From contig DATKZH010000558.1 in the NCBI GenBank assembly GCA_035528065.1, positions 1 to 64,000 of the forward strand: a stretch of DNA of 64,000 nucleotides, in the 5' to 3' direction. This document shows, in pieces, positions 26,643 through 39,000 of the stretch; positions within the stretch are counted from its first letter, which is position 1; each line of letters begins with the position of its first letter. Source of the stretch: DATKZH01 sp035528065 (lineage in GTDB: Bacteria > Planctomycetota > Planctomycetia > Pirellulales > Thermoguttaceae). Under the pieces are notes generated by a model. That model had not been told where the DNA came from, searched no databases, and worked only from the letters and a program-made list of their open reading frames with translations. Position numbers and translations under genes: made by a program.

Positions 26643-27965
26643 TCATTCGGCGCGCGCTGCCAGCGTTCGGTAGAGTTCCATCGTCCGCCGGGCCGACAGC
26701 GGCGCGTGGTAGCGATCGCGTACGGCCTCCTGGGCTCGCAGGCCGCACTCGCGGGCGAAGGCCCGATCCAGGATCATCCTCCGCAGCGCGGCGGCCAGCG
26801 CGGGCGGACGGTGCGGCTCGTGCAGCAGGCCGCCGCTGGTGTCTTCGATCAGTTCGCGAAACGCGCCGTGGTCGGGCAGGACAAGGGGGACGGCGTTAGC
26901 CCACGCCTCGAGCACGGCCAGTCCCTTGCTTTCCGCCTGCATCGTGGGAACGCTCATCACGTCGAGCGATTGGAGGAAGGAGATCTTCCCGGTGCGATCC
27001 GGCTCGCCCGCGTACTCGAACCGATCGGCCAGCCCCCAGTCGGCCAGTTGCGATCGGATCCGATCCAGGTAGGGCCGGTCCGCGGCGTCGAGGTAGCCCG
27101 CGGCGAGCAAGCGCGTCGGCGGCAGGCCCTCCTGGTCATCCAGCAGCTTGAAGGCCTCGGCCAGTTGGTGCAATCCCTTCTCCGGAGCAATCCGCGACAG
27201 GTAGCCGATCGTGACGGGCTTCTCCTGGGACGGCTCCAGGCCGGCCGGCGCCTCCGCCCCCGGCCGCGTGCCGTGGCCGGCGAGGTTCAAGCCCGGCGGG
27301 ATCACGTGAATCCGCTCCCGGGGCACGGCCAGGTACTCGGCCATGAAGTCGGCGTAGTAGCGGCTCATCGCCACCAGGGCCGAAAGCTCGCCGCAACGCT
27401 CGCGCAATACGGCCCGGGCCTCCGAGTAGTGCGGCTCGGGGATCCCGTCCAGGAACGTGTCTTCCCCGGAAAGGCTGCACACCACCGGCACGCTCAACTC
27501 CCGAGCGAGCCTGCGGGCCACGCCGACCAGGAGGACGTTCGACAGGTGGACCAGCTCCGGCCGCACTTCCCGGGCGAGCCAGCGGACCAGCTTGTCCACT
27601 TCCTTGGCCTGGCGTCCCTCGTCGCCCCGCAGCATGGAGAGGGTGAGCGGGCCGAGCTGCTCGGGACGCGTGCTCAAGCCTCGCCGGCTCAGCCAGCGAA
27701 GCAGCCCCGGGTTGTCCAGCAGCCGATCGAGAAACCAGGGCGTATGGCGAAACAGGGCCGAGTGCTGCTGAAGGTAGACGTTGATCCCCCCAAACACCAC
27801 CCGATCGATGCTCGCGTCCTCGTCGTCAGTGCGGATCGGCGTGTAGACCGGCACGAGCAGGACGTCTTCGCCCGCCTCGCGCAGGGCCATCGCCAGCGTG
27901 TTGCCCTGCATGCAACTGCCGCAATACATCCCCCCGGCGCCGGCGAGTAGGTGGACGATTGTCAT
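26643..27965 (-). CDS. GT4-family glycosyltransferase
   Basis: 440 residues. N-terminal GAGGMYCGSCMQGNTLAMAL belongs to an acceptor/glycine loop; the C-terminal half shows the GT-B donor site: IGYLSRIAPEKGLHQLAEAF and, near residue 370, QAESKGLAVLEAWANAVPLV with the E-x7-E pattern. Cytosolic, transfers a sugar from a nucleotide donor; acceptor unknown. The frame continues to 28001, but the upstream codons are repeat-derived, so I take the ATG at 27965; no good Shine-Dalgarno precedes it. It follows the sdh genes on the same strand after 141 bp. Confidence 0.8.
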   Translation of the reverse strand: MTIVHLLAGAGGMYCGSCMQGNTLAMALREAGEDVLLVPVYTPIRTDDEDASIDRVVFGGINVYLQQHSALFRHTPWFLDRLLDNPGLLRWLSRRGLSTRPEQLGPLTLSMLRGDEGRQAKEVDKLVRWLAREVRPELVHLSNVLLVGVARRLARELSVPVVCSLSGEDTFLDGIPEPHYSEARAVLRERCGELSALVAMSRYYADFMAEYLAVPRERIHVIPPGLNLAGHGTRPGAEAPAGLEPSQEKPVTIGYLSRIAPEKGLHQLAEAFKLLDDQEGLPPTRLLAAGYLDAADRPYLDRIRSQLADWGLADRFEYAGEPDRTGKISFLQSLDVMSVPTMQAESKGLAVLEAWANAVPLVLPDHGAFRELIEDTSGGLLHEPHRPPALAAALRRMILDRAFARECGLRAQEAVRDRYHAPLSARRTMELYRTLAARAE

Positions 27966-28099
27966 GTGAAGGATGAGGGATGAAAGTGAAGGATGAAGCA
28001 TGAAGGATCAAGGATGAACTACGAAGCGTCGAGGGACAAGTCGCCACCACGGGTCGTGCGCGCTGTGGTTGCTACCTGGCAATTCATCCTTCATCCTTA
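27966..28099. repeat. TGAAGGATGA tandem tract with inverted copy
   Basis: Between 27966 and 28018 the unit (T)GAAGGATGA recurs about five times with variants (GAGGGATGA, GAAGCATGA, AAGGATCA). An inverted pair of units, CATCCTTCATCCTTAA, lies at 28084-28099. Low-complexity spacer DNA; not CRISPR, since there are no regular spacers. Confidence 0.5.
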
Positions 28100-28106
28100 A
28101 CGTGCG

Positions 28107-28988
28107 TTACCGGTCGAACCACTTCTTGAGCGTGTGCAGCGTGGCGGCGCGGCCGGCTCGGGCGATGGCGGTGGTCAGGGGGATCTCCTTGGGACAGACC
28201 TTGACGCAGTTCTGGGCGTTCCCGCACGTCTGGATGCCCCCCTCGGAGACCAACGCGTCGAGCCGCTCCGCGGCGTTCATCGCCCCCGTGGGATTCGCGT
28301 TGAACAGCTTCACCTGGGCGATGGCGTGGGCGCCCATGAACGCTCGGTCGTACGTTTCCTGCTGGCGGGCTTTGAACTCCTCCGGCGTCTCCCCTTCCTG
28401 GCAGGGGACCTCGATCTTCAGAAACTGCGGACACGCCTCCAGACAGCAGCCGCAGCTCATGCACTTGCTGTACAGGTAGGCCAATTGCTGATTTTCCTGG
28501 GACTGGCGCGAGCCCGAGCCCAGGTGCAGGTAGCTGTCGACCGGCACCCACGCCTTGACCTTCTCCAGCGCGGCGAAGATCCGGGAGCGGTCGACTACCA
28601 GATCGCGAATCACGGGGAACTTGGTCATGGGCCGAAGCTCGATCTCGTCGGGCTTCGCGGCCAGGAGTTGATCGACCAGGGCGGTACAGGCATGACGGAC
28701 ACGCCCGTTGATTACCATCGTGCACGCCCCGCAGACCTCTTCCAGGCAGTTGCAGTCCCAGACGACCGGCGCGACCTTGCGCCCGTCGGCGGTGGTGGCC
28801 TTCTCCGCGATTTTCTGGAGCACGCTGATGCAGTTCATATCGGGCTCGTGCTCTACCCGGAACCGCTCCCAATAACTGGCTTGGCCGGGGCCGTCCTGCC
28901 GGAGGATTCGCACGCGGAACGACCGGGCGGGCGGGGTGCCGTGGTCCGGACGGGGATCGGCCGGTTGAGATGACGCTTGGTCGCTCAT
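28107..28988 (-). CDS. sdhB: Succinate dehydrogenase/fumarate reductase iron-sulfur subunit
   Basis: 293 residues. N-terminal [2Fe-2S] ferredoxin domain with CNCLEEVCGACTMVINGRVR and a later Cys; C-terminal domain with CMSCGCCLEACP for [4Fe-4S] and CGNAQNCVKVCP for the [3Fe-4S]/second cluster. Transfers electrons from the flavoprotein to the haem b subunit. The ATG at 28988 overlaps the sdhA stop by 4 bp (ATGA), which decides the start; the open frame goes on upstream only as a shadow of sdhA. Confidence 0.94.
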   Translation of the reverse strand: MSDQASSQPADPRPDHGTPPARSFRVRILRQDGPGQASYWERFRVEHEPDMNCISVLQKIAEKATTADGRKVAPVVWDCNCLEEVCGACTMVINGRVRHACTALVDQLLAAKPDEIELRPMTKFPVIRDLVVDRSRIFAALEKVKAWVPVDSYLHLGSGSRQSQENQQLAYLYSKCMSCGCCLEACPQFLKIEVPCQEGETPEEFKARQQETYDRAFMGAHAIAQVKLFNANPTGAMNAAERLDALVSEGGIQTCGNAQNCVKVCPKEIPLTTAIARAGRAATLHTLKKWFDR

Positions 28989-30955
28989 GGCTGCGATTGC
29001 GATGCCTTTCTTGCTTGGCGCGTTCGCCACACGTCTTCGATCACGTCGCCGCCGACCACGCCGTAGAGCCGCGGGCGGGGCCGTGTGAGCGAGGTGTCGA
29101 CGGGCTCGTAGGTGATTTCGGGCTCCCCGTCCGCCGAGAGCGTGGCCACCGTCGATTTGAGCCACTTCCGATTGTTCTCCTCGAATCGGTCGCACCACGT
29201 CTCGGCCTGGCGGCGCCGCTCGGCCGGGTCGTCGGCATCGACGTCGGGCGGGGCGAACTCGGGCTTGTAGTGCGCCCCGCGGCACTCGTCCCGCTCGAGC
29301 GCCCCGCGGAGGACCGCCTTGGCCAGGGGGAACATGTCCCGTAGCGCCCGGGCGAACACCACGTTCTGGTTGGCCCAGTTGCCCTTGTCGGCCAACGAGG
29401 CGCGGCGTGCCTGCTCCTCCAGCTCGCAGACTCGGCCGTACGCTTCCTCCAACTCCCGGTTGTGGCGGATGACCGTGGCCACCCGGGTCATCAACCGGCC
29501 CAACTCCGCATGGAGGCGATAAGGGTTCGGGCCGTCGTCGGGGCGAGCCAGGAGGGCGTCGTAGTCGGCCTGGTGGTTTTGCCTGGCTTGGTCGTAGAGC
29601 GAGGAGGGCTGCTCGGCGGCCGGCCCGCCGGGGAGGTTGTTCACGTACGTCACGACGCCGGGGGCCACGCAGAGGCCGCTGAAGATGCAGGCGACCAGCG
29701 AGTTCGCCCCCAGCCGGTTCGCGCCGTGGAACTGGTAGTCGCACTCCCCGATGGCGAACAGGCCGGGGACGTTCGTCTGCTGATTGCGCGGCGAGCCGAC
29801 GCGGAGGCCCCCTTCAGCCGTGCGGTCGTAGTCGCACCACAAGCCGCCCATCGAGTAATGCACGGCGGGAAAGATCTTCATCGCCGTCCGGCGGGGGTCG
29901 ACGCCCTGGAACTTCTCGTAAATTTCCAGGATCCCGGCCAGCTTCCGGTCCAGAAGCTCGCGGGGGAGGTGGCTCACGTCGAGATAGACGCACATCCGCT
30001 CGGGCTCGACGCTCAAGCCCTCCTTGACGCAGACGTTGAAGATCTCGCGCGTGGCGATGTCGCGCGGGACGAGGTTGCCGTACGTCGGATAGCGGTCTTC
30101 GAGGAAATAGTATCGCTCCCGCTCGGGGATAGCGCCGGGCGGACGACGGTCCTGCGGCTTGCGCGGCACCCAGATGCGTCCGCCTTCGCCCCGGGCGCTT
30201 TCGCTGATCAGGCGGAGCTTGTCGGCCCCGGGGATGGCCGTTGGGTGGACCTGGACGAACTCGCCGTTGGCATAGCGCCCGCCCGCCTGAAAGACGCGAC
30301 TGGCCACGCTTCCGGTGCAGGCGACCGAGTTGGTGGAGCGGCCGAAGATCGCGCCGCACCCGCCGCTGGCGACGATCACCGCGTCGGACGGAATCGCACG
30401 GATCTGCATGCTGACCATGTTCTGGGCGACGCACCCCCGGCAGCGGCCGTTCGGGTCGAGGATGGGGCCGAGGAAGTCCCAGCCCGCGAACTTCGTCACT
30501 TTGGCGCCCACTTCCCAGCGCCGCACCTGCTCGTCCAGGGCGTAGAGGAGCTGTTGCCCGGTGGTGGCCCCGGCGAACGCGGTCCGCTTGTAGAGGGTGC
30601 CGCCGAAGCGGCGCTGGTCGCGGAATCCCTCGGGCGTGCGGTTGAAGGTGACGCCGAGCCGGTCCATGAGGTCGATGATCTTGGGCGCCCAGTCGGCCAG
30701 CTCCTTGACCGGGGGCTGGTGTTGGAGGAAATCGCCGCCGTAGACGGTGTCGTCGAAATGCTTCCATTCGGCGTCGCCGAGCTGGCGCGTGAGGTCGTTG
30801 ACGCTGTTGATCCCCCCCTGGGCACAAGCGCTATGGGAGCGTTTCACCGGGGCCAGGCTCATCAGGCCGACGTCCAGGCCGAGCTCGGCCAGCTTCATCG
30901 TCGCGGCCAGCCCGGCCAGTCCGCCGCCGACCACCATCACCTGCGGGTGTGCCAT
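28985..30955 (-). CDS. sdhA: Succinate dehydrogenase/fumarate reductase flavoprotein subunit
   Basis: 656 residues. N-terminal Rossmann loop VVGGGLAGLAA for FAD; RSHSACAQGGINS holds the His that attaches FAD covalently; the substrate site shows QVHPTAI, RGEGG and HYSMGGL. Good GGAAGGA upstream. The order C-A-B and the type of SdhA are those of the B. subtilis/Wolinella class. Direction (succinate oxidation or fumarate reduction) cannot be read from sequence. Confidence 0.95.
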   Translation of the reverse strand: MAHPQVMVVGGGLAGLAATMKLAELGLDVGLMSLAPVKRSHSACAQGGINSVNDLTRQLGDAEWKHFDDTVYGGDFLQHQPPVKELADWAPKIIDLMDRLGVTFNRTPEGFRDQRRFGGTLYKRTAFAGATTGQQLLYALDEQVRRWEVGAKVTKFAGWDFLGPILDPNGRCRGCVAQNMVSMQIRAIPSDAVIVASGGCGAIFGRSTNSVACTGSVASRVFQAGGRYANGEFVQVHPTAIPGADKLRLISESARGEGGRIWVPRKPQDRRPPGAIPERERYYFLEDRYPTYGNLVPRDIATREIFNVCVKEGLSVEPERMCVYLDVSHLPRELLDRKLAGILEIYEKFQGVDPRRTAMKIFPAVHYSMGGLWCDYDRTAEGGLRVGSPRNQQTNVPGLFAIGECDYQFHGANRLGANSLVACIFSGLCVAPGVVTYVNNLPGGPAAEQPSSLYDQARQNHQADYDALLARPDDGPNPYRLHAELGRLMTRVATVIRHNRELEEAYGRVCELEEQARRASLADKGNWANQNVVFARALRDMFPLAKAVLRGALERDECRGAHYKPEFAPPDVDADDPAERRRQAETWCDRFEENNRKWLKSTVATLSADGEPEITYEPVDTSLTRPRPRLYGVVGGDVIEDVWRTRQARKASQSQP

Positions 30956-30980
30956 TGCGTCGCGTCCTTCCGGTGCGTTC

Positions 30981-31688
30981 TCAGGGGGGCACGGTTACGC
31001 CGAGCATGCTGACGATCGCCCCGACGCCGATTCCCGCCAGGGCGATCCCGGTGATCAGGCAGGGGACGTTGGCCCATCGCTGGGCGTTCGTGCTGGTCCA
31101 GAGTCCCCAGGTGATCCCGGCCGTCCAGAGGCCGTTGGAAAAGTGGTAGACGACGGCCAGCGTTCCGACGAGGTAGATCGCCACGACCACCCACGACGCC
31201 CCCAGCGCCGCGGCGGCGGTGGCCGGGGCGTGCTCGGGATCGAACCGGGCCCCGCCGAGCGGTCGGGCGACGCCCTCCACCCACCAGTCCATGCGCAGCC
31301 AGCCGTGCATGTGGAACACGTGCCAGAAGATGAACAGGAAGGCGATCACCCCGGTGAGCCGCTCCAGGGTGTAGCGGAAGTTCTCGCGGTACGGGTAGTC
31401 GAGCAGATTGCGCTTTCCGCGGCTGACGATGGTCAAGCCCACCAGCCCGTGAAACAGGATGGGGAGAAAAATCACGCTCCACTCGAGCACCAGGATCGTG
31501 GTGGGGCCGAGCACGTGGATCTGGTCCGCGCGGCGCTGGTAGGTCTCCGGGCCGTCGATCACCGCCGCGTTGGTGGCCAGGTGGAAGGCCAAGTAGCCTC
31601 CCAGCGGCATCAGCCCCAGAAGCGAGTGCAGACGGCGGACGACGAATTCGTGCCGGCCGAAGATCGAAGCGGGATGAGGGATTGCCAT
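30981..31688 (-). CDS. sdhC: Succinate dehydrogenase cytochrome b subunit (di-haem)
   Basis: 235 residues, five predicted membrane helices. Histidines suited as haem b ligands lie in RRLHSLLG, LAFHLATN, LFHGLVGL, FWHVFHMHGW and VYHFSNGL, so a di-haem anchor of the B. subtilis/Wolinella kind is likely. First gene of sdhCAB; 25 bp before sdhA. Confidence 0.92.
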   Translation of the reverse strand: MAIPHPASIFGRHEFVVRRLHSLLGLMPLGGYLAFHLATNAAVIDGPETYQRRADQIHVLGPTTILVLEWSVIFLPILFHGLVGLTIVSRGKRNLLDYPYRENFRYTLERLTGVIAFLFIFWHVFHMHGWLRMDWWVEGVARPLGGARFDPEHAPATAAAALGASWVVVAIYLVGTLAVVYHFSNGLWTAGITWGLWTSTNAQRWANVPCLITGIALAGIGVGAIVSMLGVTVPP

Positions 31689-31752
31689 CGGCAGCTATCT
31701 CGATTTCGCGGGAGCCGGGCGAACCGCCGGCGTGCCCTCGGCGGCCGAACGC

Positions 31753-33387
<1,635 letters not shown>

Positions 33388-33405
33388 CTCACGGGATCTC
33401 CCATT

Positions 33406-34236
33406 TCACCGGATCTCCGCCACGATGAGGGTCATGTCGTCGGTGGTCGGCCCGTGCTGGTAGCGGGCGACCTGGTCGAGGATGTGGTCGGCCGTGTCGA
33501 ACAGGTCGAGCGACATGGCCTCGGTCGCGATCCGGGTTAGGCCGTCGGTGCCCAGCAAGCGCCCGTCGGCGCCCGCCGTCTCCGTCAGCCCGTCGGTGTA
33601 AAACAGCAGCCGGTCGCCCGGCTCGAGCTCCAGGCAGTGTTGCGGCTCCTTGGCCAGGCAGTCCTCCATCACCCCGATCACGAGGTTTTGGCTCTCCAGC
33701 GGTTCGACGGTCCGGCCGTCGCGGCGAATCAAGAGCGAGCTGGGGTGCCCGGCCCCGCTCCAGGTAACGCGTCGGCGGACCAGGTCGATCTGTGCCGTGA
33801 TGAACGTCAGGTAGAGATTGGTCTCCGCGAAGAAGCTGAGGATGAATCGGTTCAGCGACCGCACGATCTCGTGAGGCTCGCGGCCGTATACGATCCCGTA
33901 TCGCACTTCACTGCTGACCCGGGACGCCAGTAGCGCCGGTCCGATGCCGTGCCCCGTTACGTCGCAGATCGCGACGTACAATGTCTCCCAATCGGAGAAG
34001 CCAGCCTGGCAATAGTCGCCGCCGACCTCGTCGACCGGGACGTACCGCACGTCGACGAGGACCCGGTCGTGACGCACCGGCTTGGGCAACATGCTGTCGT
34101 GCACCTTGGCGGCCAGCCGCAACTGACGGCTTAGCTTGGCTCGGCTGATCTCCAATTCGTGCTCGGTTTCGGAGACTCGCTGGCGTAGCTGCTCGACGGT
34201 CTGGCGCAACTGCTCGACACTCTGGTCGTCGGTCAT
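33406..34236 (-). CDS. SpoIIE/RsbU-type PP2C phosphatase
   Basis: 276 residues. An N-terminal coiled coil (EQLRQTVEQLRQRVSETEHE, residues ~5-40) leads to the PP2C_SIG domain: DEVGGDY, ICDVTGHGIGPALLAS, TWSGAGHPS, LLFYTDGLTE and the terminal TTDDMTLIVAEIR give the metal-binding Asp residues. It would dephosphorylate an anti-anti-sigma factor (STAS domain) in partner switching. No STAS or RsbW kinase gene lies nearby. Start at 34236 chosen because GGAG lies 8 bases upstream. Confidence 0.88.
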   Translation of the reverse strand: MTDDQSVEQLRQTVEQLRQRVSETEHELEISRAKLSRQLRLAAKVHDSMLPKPVRHDRVLVDVRYVPVDEVGGDYCQAGFSDWETLYVAICDVTGHGIGPALLASRVSSEVRYGIVYGREPHEIVRSLNRFILSFFAETNLYLTFITAQIDLVRRRVTWSGAGHPSSLLIRRDGRTVEPLESQNLVIGVMEDCLAKEPQHCLELEPGDRLLFYTDGLTETAGADGRLLGTDGLTRIATEAMSLDLFDTADHILDQVARYQHGPTTDDMTLIVAEIR

Positions 34237-34880
<644 letters not shown>

Positions 34881-36065
34881 ATGAAGTCGAAAGAAATTGC
34901 GGGAGTCGTGCTCAAGAAGGGGCTGCCGGCCGTCGTGGGGCTGGTCGTCCTGGTAGCGGTCATCGCCTGGCTGGCGGGGGCGTTTACGAAGAAGATTCCG
35001 CCGGGCCCGACCGCGATGGCCGCCGACGAGCTGCCGGTCGAGCCGGATTACGGAACCTACAAGGTCCAACAGATCGAGAAACCGTACATCGAGGAGGCGA
35101 TTGGCACCCTCAAGGCGGCCCGGCGCACGGAACTCTCCTCCCGGGTGCAGGCCACCATCTCCCGCATCGCTGCCGGGGCGGGCGACACGGTGGCCGAGGG
35201 GGACGTGTTGATCGAATTGGACCGCAAGGACTTCGAGGCCCGGCTCAGCCAGACCCAGGCCGCGCTGGACGCCGCCGACGCGGCCACCCACCAGGCCCAG
35301 GACGTCTACGATCGGGCCGTCCGCCTCCGCAAGGCCAACCCGGGCGCCATCGCCGAGCAGGATTTCAACCAGATGTACTCCAACCTGCTCACGGCCCAAG
35401 CCAACCAGAGCGGGGCTCGCCAAGCCGTGGCGGAGTCCCAGGTGCGGCTTTCCTACACGACGATCAAGGCCCCCAAGTCGGGAACGGTCGTCGACCGATG
35501 GGCCGAGGAGGGCGACATGACCCAGCCGGGCGTGCCCCTGTTGAGCCTCTACGACCGCACGTCGCTGCGGCTGGAGGTCCCGGTGATGGAGAACCTGGGG
35601 GCCAAGATCCAGAAGGGAGACGAGCTGGAGGTGCACATCGACGCGTTGGATGAGGACTTCCAAGGCGTGGTCGCCGAGCGGGTGCCCCAGGCCGAAGCCG
35701 CCACCCGCTCGTTCCTGGTCAAGGTCAGTCTGCCGCCCTCCGAGAAGCTCTACGAAGGGATGTTCGGACGTCTCAAGGTCCCCGCCGGCATTCGGCGGCA
35801 CCTCTGCCTGCACACGAGCGCCATTCAGCAAGTAGGACAGTTGCAGTTCGTCACGGTCATCATCGATCCGAACACCGGCAACCGAGAGCGACGGTTCGTC
35901 AAGACGGGTCGCCGGGGGGACGCGCTGCACCGCGAAGTCCTCAGCGGGCTGGAGGCCGGCGAGCAGGTGCTGCTCGTGCGGCCGGAGCCTTCGCCGCAGA
36001 GTCCACCGGGGCCGGCCGGCCGGAGTGCCGCCGACTCCCCGGCGAAGCAGCCGACCGGCCGGTAA
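34881..36065 (+). CDS. RND efflux periplasmic adaptor (membrane fusion protein)
   Basis: 394 residues. N-terminal membrane helix (about 12-32), then the lipoyl half-motif, a coiled-coil hairpin (about 115-180: DFEARLSQTQAALDAADAAT) and the second lipoyl half (YTTIKAPKSGTVVDRWAEEG), then beta-barrel and membrane-proximal domains. It links an inner-membrane RND pump to an outer-membrane channel. GGGAGAC before ATG at 34881 fixes the start. The pump gene starts 25 bp after it. Confidence 0.92.
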   Translation: MKSKEIAGVVLKKGLPAVVGLVVLVAVIAWLAGAFTKKIPPGPTAMAADELPVEPDYGTYKVQQIEKPYIEEAIGTLKAARRTELSSRVQATISRIAAGAGDTVAEGDVLIELDRKDFEARLSQTQAALDAADAATHQAQDVYDRAVRLRKANPGAIAEQDFNQMYSNLLTAQANQSGARQAVAESQVRLSYTTIKAPKSGTVVDRWAEEGDMTQPGVPLLSLYDRTSLRLEVPVMENLGAKIQKGDELEVHIDALDEDFQGVVAERVPQAEAATRSFLVKVSLPPSEKLYEGMFGRLKVPAGIRRHLCLHTSAIQQVGQLQFVTVIIDPNTGNRERRFVKTGRRGDALHREVLSGLEAGEQVLLVRPEPSPQSPPGPAGRSAADSPAKQPTGR

Positions 36066-36090
36066 GCAAACAGGGAGGGGACCCCGCGCG

Positions 36091-39000
36091 ATGAATAGCG
36101 ATACCAAGAAGACGCCGCTCTTGACTCGCGTCGTCGAACTCTTTCTCCGCGGCGACGTGGCCGTCTTGCTCATTGTCGTGTCAATCTTGCTCGGTCTGGC
36201 CGCCCTCTATTTGACGCCTCGCGAAGAGGAGCCGCAGATCGTCGTGCCGCTGGCCGACGTGCTCGTCTCCGCGCCCGGGCTTTCGGCCCAAGACGTCGAG
36301 CAGAAAGTGACCAACCGGCTGGAGAAGCTGCTCTACCAGATCGACGGCGTGGAATACGTCTATTCGATGTCCATGCCGGGCCAGTGCGTGGTGACCGTGC
36401 GGTTCTACGTGGGCGAAGACCGCGAGGACTCGCTCGTCAAGCTATACAACAAGCTGCACTCGAACCTCGACCGCATTCCACCCGCCGTGACCGGTTGGGT
36501 CGTCAAGCCGGTGGAAGTCGACGACGTGCCGATCGTCAACGTCACCCTCTGGTCCGACCGGCCCCAGCTCTACGGCGATCACGAGCTGCGTCGGATCGCC
36601 GAGCAGCTCCAGCAGGAGATCCAGGCGATCCAGAACACGAACCGCGTCGAGGTGATCGGCGGTCGCCCCCGGCGGATCCGCGTGGAGCTGAAGCCCGCCC
36701 AACTGGCCGCCCGAGGGACCTCGGCCTTGCAGGTCGCCGAGGCGTTGCGGGCGAGCAACGTGAACGTTCGGGCAGGCCAGTTCGAGCAGCAGAACGAGCA
36801 GTTCGTGGTCGAGGCGGGCACGTTCATCCGGGACGGCGGCGATTTGGGGGACCTGGTGATCCAAGTGTCGGGCGATCGGCCCGTCTATCTCAAGGACGTG
36901 GCCGACGTAATCGACGGCCCGGCGGAGGTCGAGAGCTACACCTGGATCGGATTCGGCCCGGCCGCCAACAACCCGTACGATGCCAAGGATCGTCCGGCGG
37001 AGAAGGGCGGACGATCGCCGGGCCAGGCCGTGGAGGGGAGTGTCGAGCCGGCGCCGGGCACGCTGTTTCCCGCCGTGCACATCGCGGTGGCGAAGCGAAA
37101 AGGCACCAACGCCGTTTGGGTCGCCGAGGCGGTCGAGAAACGGATGGACGAGCTGGCCCGCACGCACCTCCCCGACGGGGTCCAGTTCCGCGTCACCCGC
37201 GACTATGGCGAAACCGCCGACGCCAAGGTCGACGAGCTGGTCGAGAGCCTGGCGATCGCCGTGATCACGGTGATTGGGCTGATCGGGCTGGTGATCGGGT
37301 GGCGTGCCGCCTTGGTGGTCGCGCTGGCGGTCCCCGTCTGCTACAGCGTGACCCTGTTCATCAATCTGATGGTTGGATACACGATCAACCGGGTGACGCT
37401 GTTCGCATTGATCCTGGCCTTGGGCCTCTTGGTCGACGACCCGATCACCGACGTGGAGAACATCGCCCGATACTTCGCCATGCGGGTGCTGCCGCCTCGC
37501 CAGGCGGTGCTCAAAGCGATCCAGGAAGTGCGGCCCGCGTTAATTCTATCCACCCTGGCGATCATCGCCAGCTTCCTGCCGCTGATGTTCATCACCGGGA
37601 TGATGGGCCCGTACATGGCCCCGATGGCCATGAACGTTCCGTTGACGGTCACCGTCTCCATGCTTGTGGCCTTCGTGATCACGCCCTGGCTTTCACTCGT
37701 CGCGCTGAGGAAATTGAGCACCGGCGGCAGCGACGAGCCGGCGTTCGACCTGACCAAGCGGCCGATCTACCGCATCAGCAAGGCCGTGCTCAGCCCGATC
37801 CTCGACCGGCGGTGGCTTGCCTGGGCGACGCTGGGCGCGGTGGCGTTCCTCTTGGCGGGGGCGATGGCCCTGCCGGCGTTCCGCTTGGTGCCGCTGAAGA
37901 TGTTGCCCTACGACAACAAGAACGAGTTCCAGATCGTCGTCGACATGCCCGAAGGGACCACGCTGGAACGCACGGAGGCCGTCACCCGGCGACTGGGGCA
38001 ATACCTGGCCGGCGTCCGCGAGGTCCGCGACTACCAGCTCTACGTGGGGCTGGCCTCGCCGATGGACTTCAACGGGATGGTGCGGCACTACTTCCTCCGC
38101 CGCGGCCCCAACGTGGCCGACATTCGCGTGAACCTGGCCCCGAAAGAAGTGCGCACCGCACAGTCGCACGAGATCATCCTGCGGATTCGCGATGACTTGA
38201 CCCGGGTTGCGAGGGAGGCGGACGGCGGGGCGAACGTCAAGCTGGTCGAGGTCCCGCCCGGCCCGCCGGTCATCGCCACGGTGACGGCCGAGGTCTATGG
38301 GCCGCCGGACCAGGACTACGCCGGCCTGATTGCCGCCGCCCGGCGCGTCGAGGAGCGGCTGGAGCGGGAGCCCGGAATCGTCGACGTGGACTGTAGCGCC
38401 GAACACGACCAGACCCGCTTCGTATTCGAGACGGACCAGCCGAAGGCGGCCCTTTCGGGGGTGTCCAAGGAGAACGTCGCCAGCACCCTGCAACTCGCGC
38501 TGAGCGGCCTGACCGCTACGGTGGTGCAGGAGGCCGGGGAGGTCGACCCGCTCCTGGTCCAACTCCGGCTCAGCCGGACGGAACGGTCGGCCGAGGACGA
38601 TCTGTCCGAGCTCTACGTCCGCGGCCAGCAGGGGCAATTGGTGCAGATGGGAGCCTTGGGCGACTTTCGAGAGGGACTGGAAGACAAGACCATCTACCAC
38701 AAGAACCTGCGGCGCGTGGCGTACGTGTTCGGCGAGGTGGCCGGACGCCCGCCCGCCGACGCCATCATGGACATGGAAATCGACCGCAAGCCCGACGGCG
38801 CCGAGACCACGCCCGCGCCTGCCATCCGCCCCGCCGATGCGCGGACCTGGTTCTCGCCGGGTGGCGACGATCCCTGGTCCGTGCCGGCGGGCTACGAGGT
38901 CCACTGGGCCGGCGAGGGGGAGTGGAAGATCACCTTGGACGTGTTCCGTGACCTGGGAATCGCGTTCGCGGCCGCGCTGGTGGGGATCTTCGTCGTGCTG

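Noticed and set aside
26448..27950. 500-codon plus-strand frame
   Set aside because: Antisense to the glycosyltransferase, which has clear GT-B motifs; it starts in repeat DNA.
27966..28099. Possible CRISPR-like array
   Set aside because: Units of about 10 bp in direct tandem without unique spacers; low-complexity tract.
28107..29744. Longer 545-residue version of SdhB
   Set aside because: The N-terminal 250 residues are a shadow of sdhA; the ATGA overlap at 28985-28988 and normal family length support the short form.
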